This document shows positions 42,723 to 42,794 of a stretch of 42,794 nt of DNA, piece after piece (position 1 is the stretch's first letter; each line of letters opens with the position of its first letter). The stretch spans positions 1 to 42,794 of IMG/VR virus record IMGVR_UViG_3300021197_001511, one strand, 5' to 3'. The DNA is from a virus. The notes under the pieces were generated by a model that did not search any database, had not been told where the DNA came from, and worked only from the letters and a program-made list of their open reading frames with translations. Position numbers and translations under genes: made by a program.

Positions 42723-42794
42723 ATGGGTTTGTTTAAGAAAGCTCTGGTGTTCACAGACATCCATTTTGGCATGAAAAGCAATAGCATCATGCAT
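42723..42794 (+). CDS. 47: Recombination endonuclease subunit gp47 (partial, 5' end only)
   Basis: Only 24 codons are in the window. After a short start, LVFTDIHFGMKSNS contains the DxH metal-binding motif that opens SbcD/Mre11-type phosphoesterases. In T4-like phages gp47 pairs with gp46 for DNA end processing in recombination-dependent replication. An AGGA lies about 8 bases before the ATG, and the gap to the gene 55 stop is 10 bases, so the two are likely co-transcribed. The rest lies to the right of the window. Confidence 0.75.
   Translation, partial: MGLFKKALVFTDIHFGMKSNSIMH

Overview
The window looks like part of the genome of a marine T4-like contractile-tailed phage (cyanophage/pelagiphage type). 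The evidence is AT-rich DNA, densely packed and overlapping genes, a recognisable T4-type baseplate set (gp48-like, gp53-like, gp5-like, gp25, gp6-like), a T4-type late sigma factor (gp55) and the start of a gp47-type recombination nuclease. I saw no tRNA, rRNA, CRISPR array, integrase or insertion sequence. The host cannot be read from the sequence; a low-GC marine bacterium is an inference.

Layout. (1) 1-13162, minus strand: about 15 overlapping genes that read as one operon. In transcription order they are a 105-aa protein, two GT8-like glycosyltransferases, a 115-aa protein, a small secreted protein, a third glycosyltransferase-like protein, radical SAM enzymes A-D, a short MTA/SAH nucleosidase, radical SAM enzyme E, two uncharacterised proteins (350 and 228 aa) and S-adenosylmethionine synthetase (metK, running off the left edge). 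(2) 13163-13194: an intrinsic terminator separating this operon from the virion genes. (3) 13213-41711, minus strand: tail and baseplate block, with two fibre-like proteins, a 219-aa protein, a giant 4522-aa structural protein (one third of the window), gp6-like, gp25, gp5-like, a 1058-aa baseplate protein, gp53-like and a gp48-like protein. (4) 41712-41821: divergent control region. (5) 41822-42794, plus strand: gp55 and the beginning of gp47.

How it fits together. A near-consensus host sigma-70 promoter (TTGACT, 17 bp, TATAAT) faces right and drives the late sigma factor. Sites of the form CATAAATA, three of them identical over 10 bases (CATAAATACA), lie on the other strand in front of virion genes and match the T4-type late promoter that gp55 recognises.

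The most unusual part is the left third. It carries five paralogous radical SAM enzymes, each with a SPASM/twitch-like cysteine cluster at the N-terminus instead of the C-terminus. They sit beside an enzyme that makes SAM (MetK) and one that belongs to the family removing 5'-deoxyadenosine, SAH and MTA (MTAN). This could form a self-contained SAM supply, use and clean-up cassette, joined in one operon to three glycosyltransferase-like proteins and a secreted protein. Its product and substrate are unknown. No gap longer than 300 bases without a gene was found.
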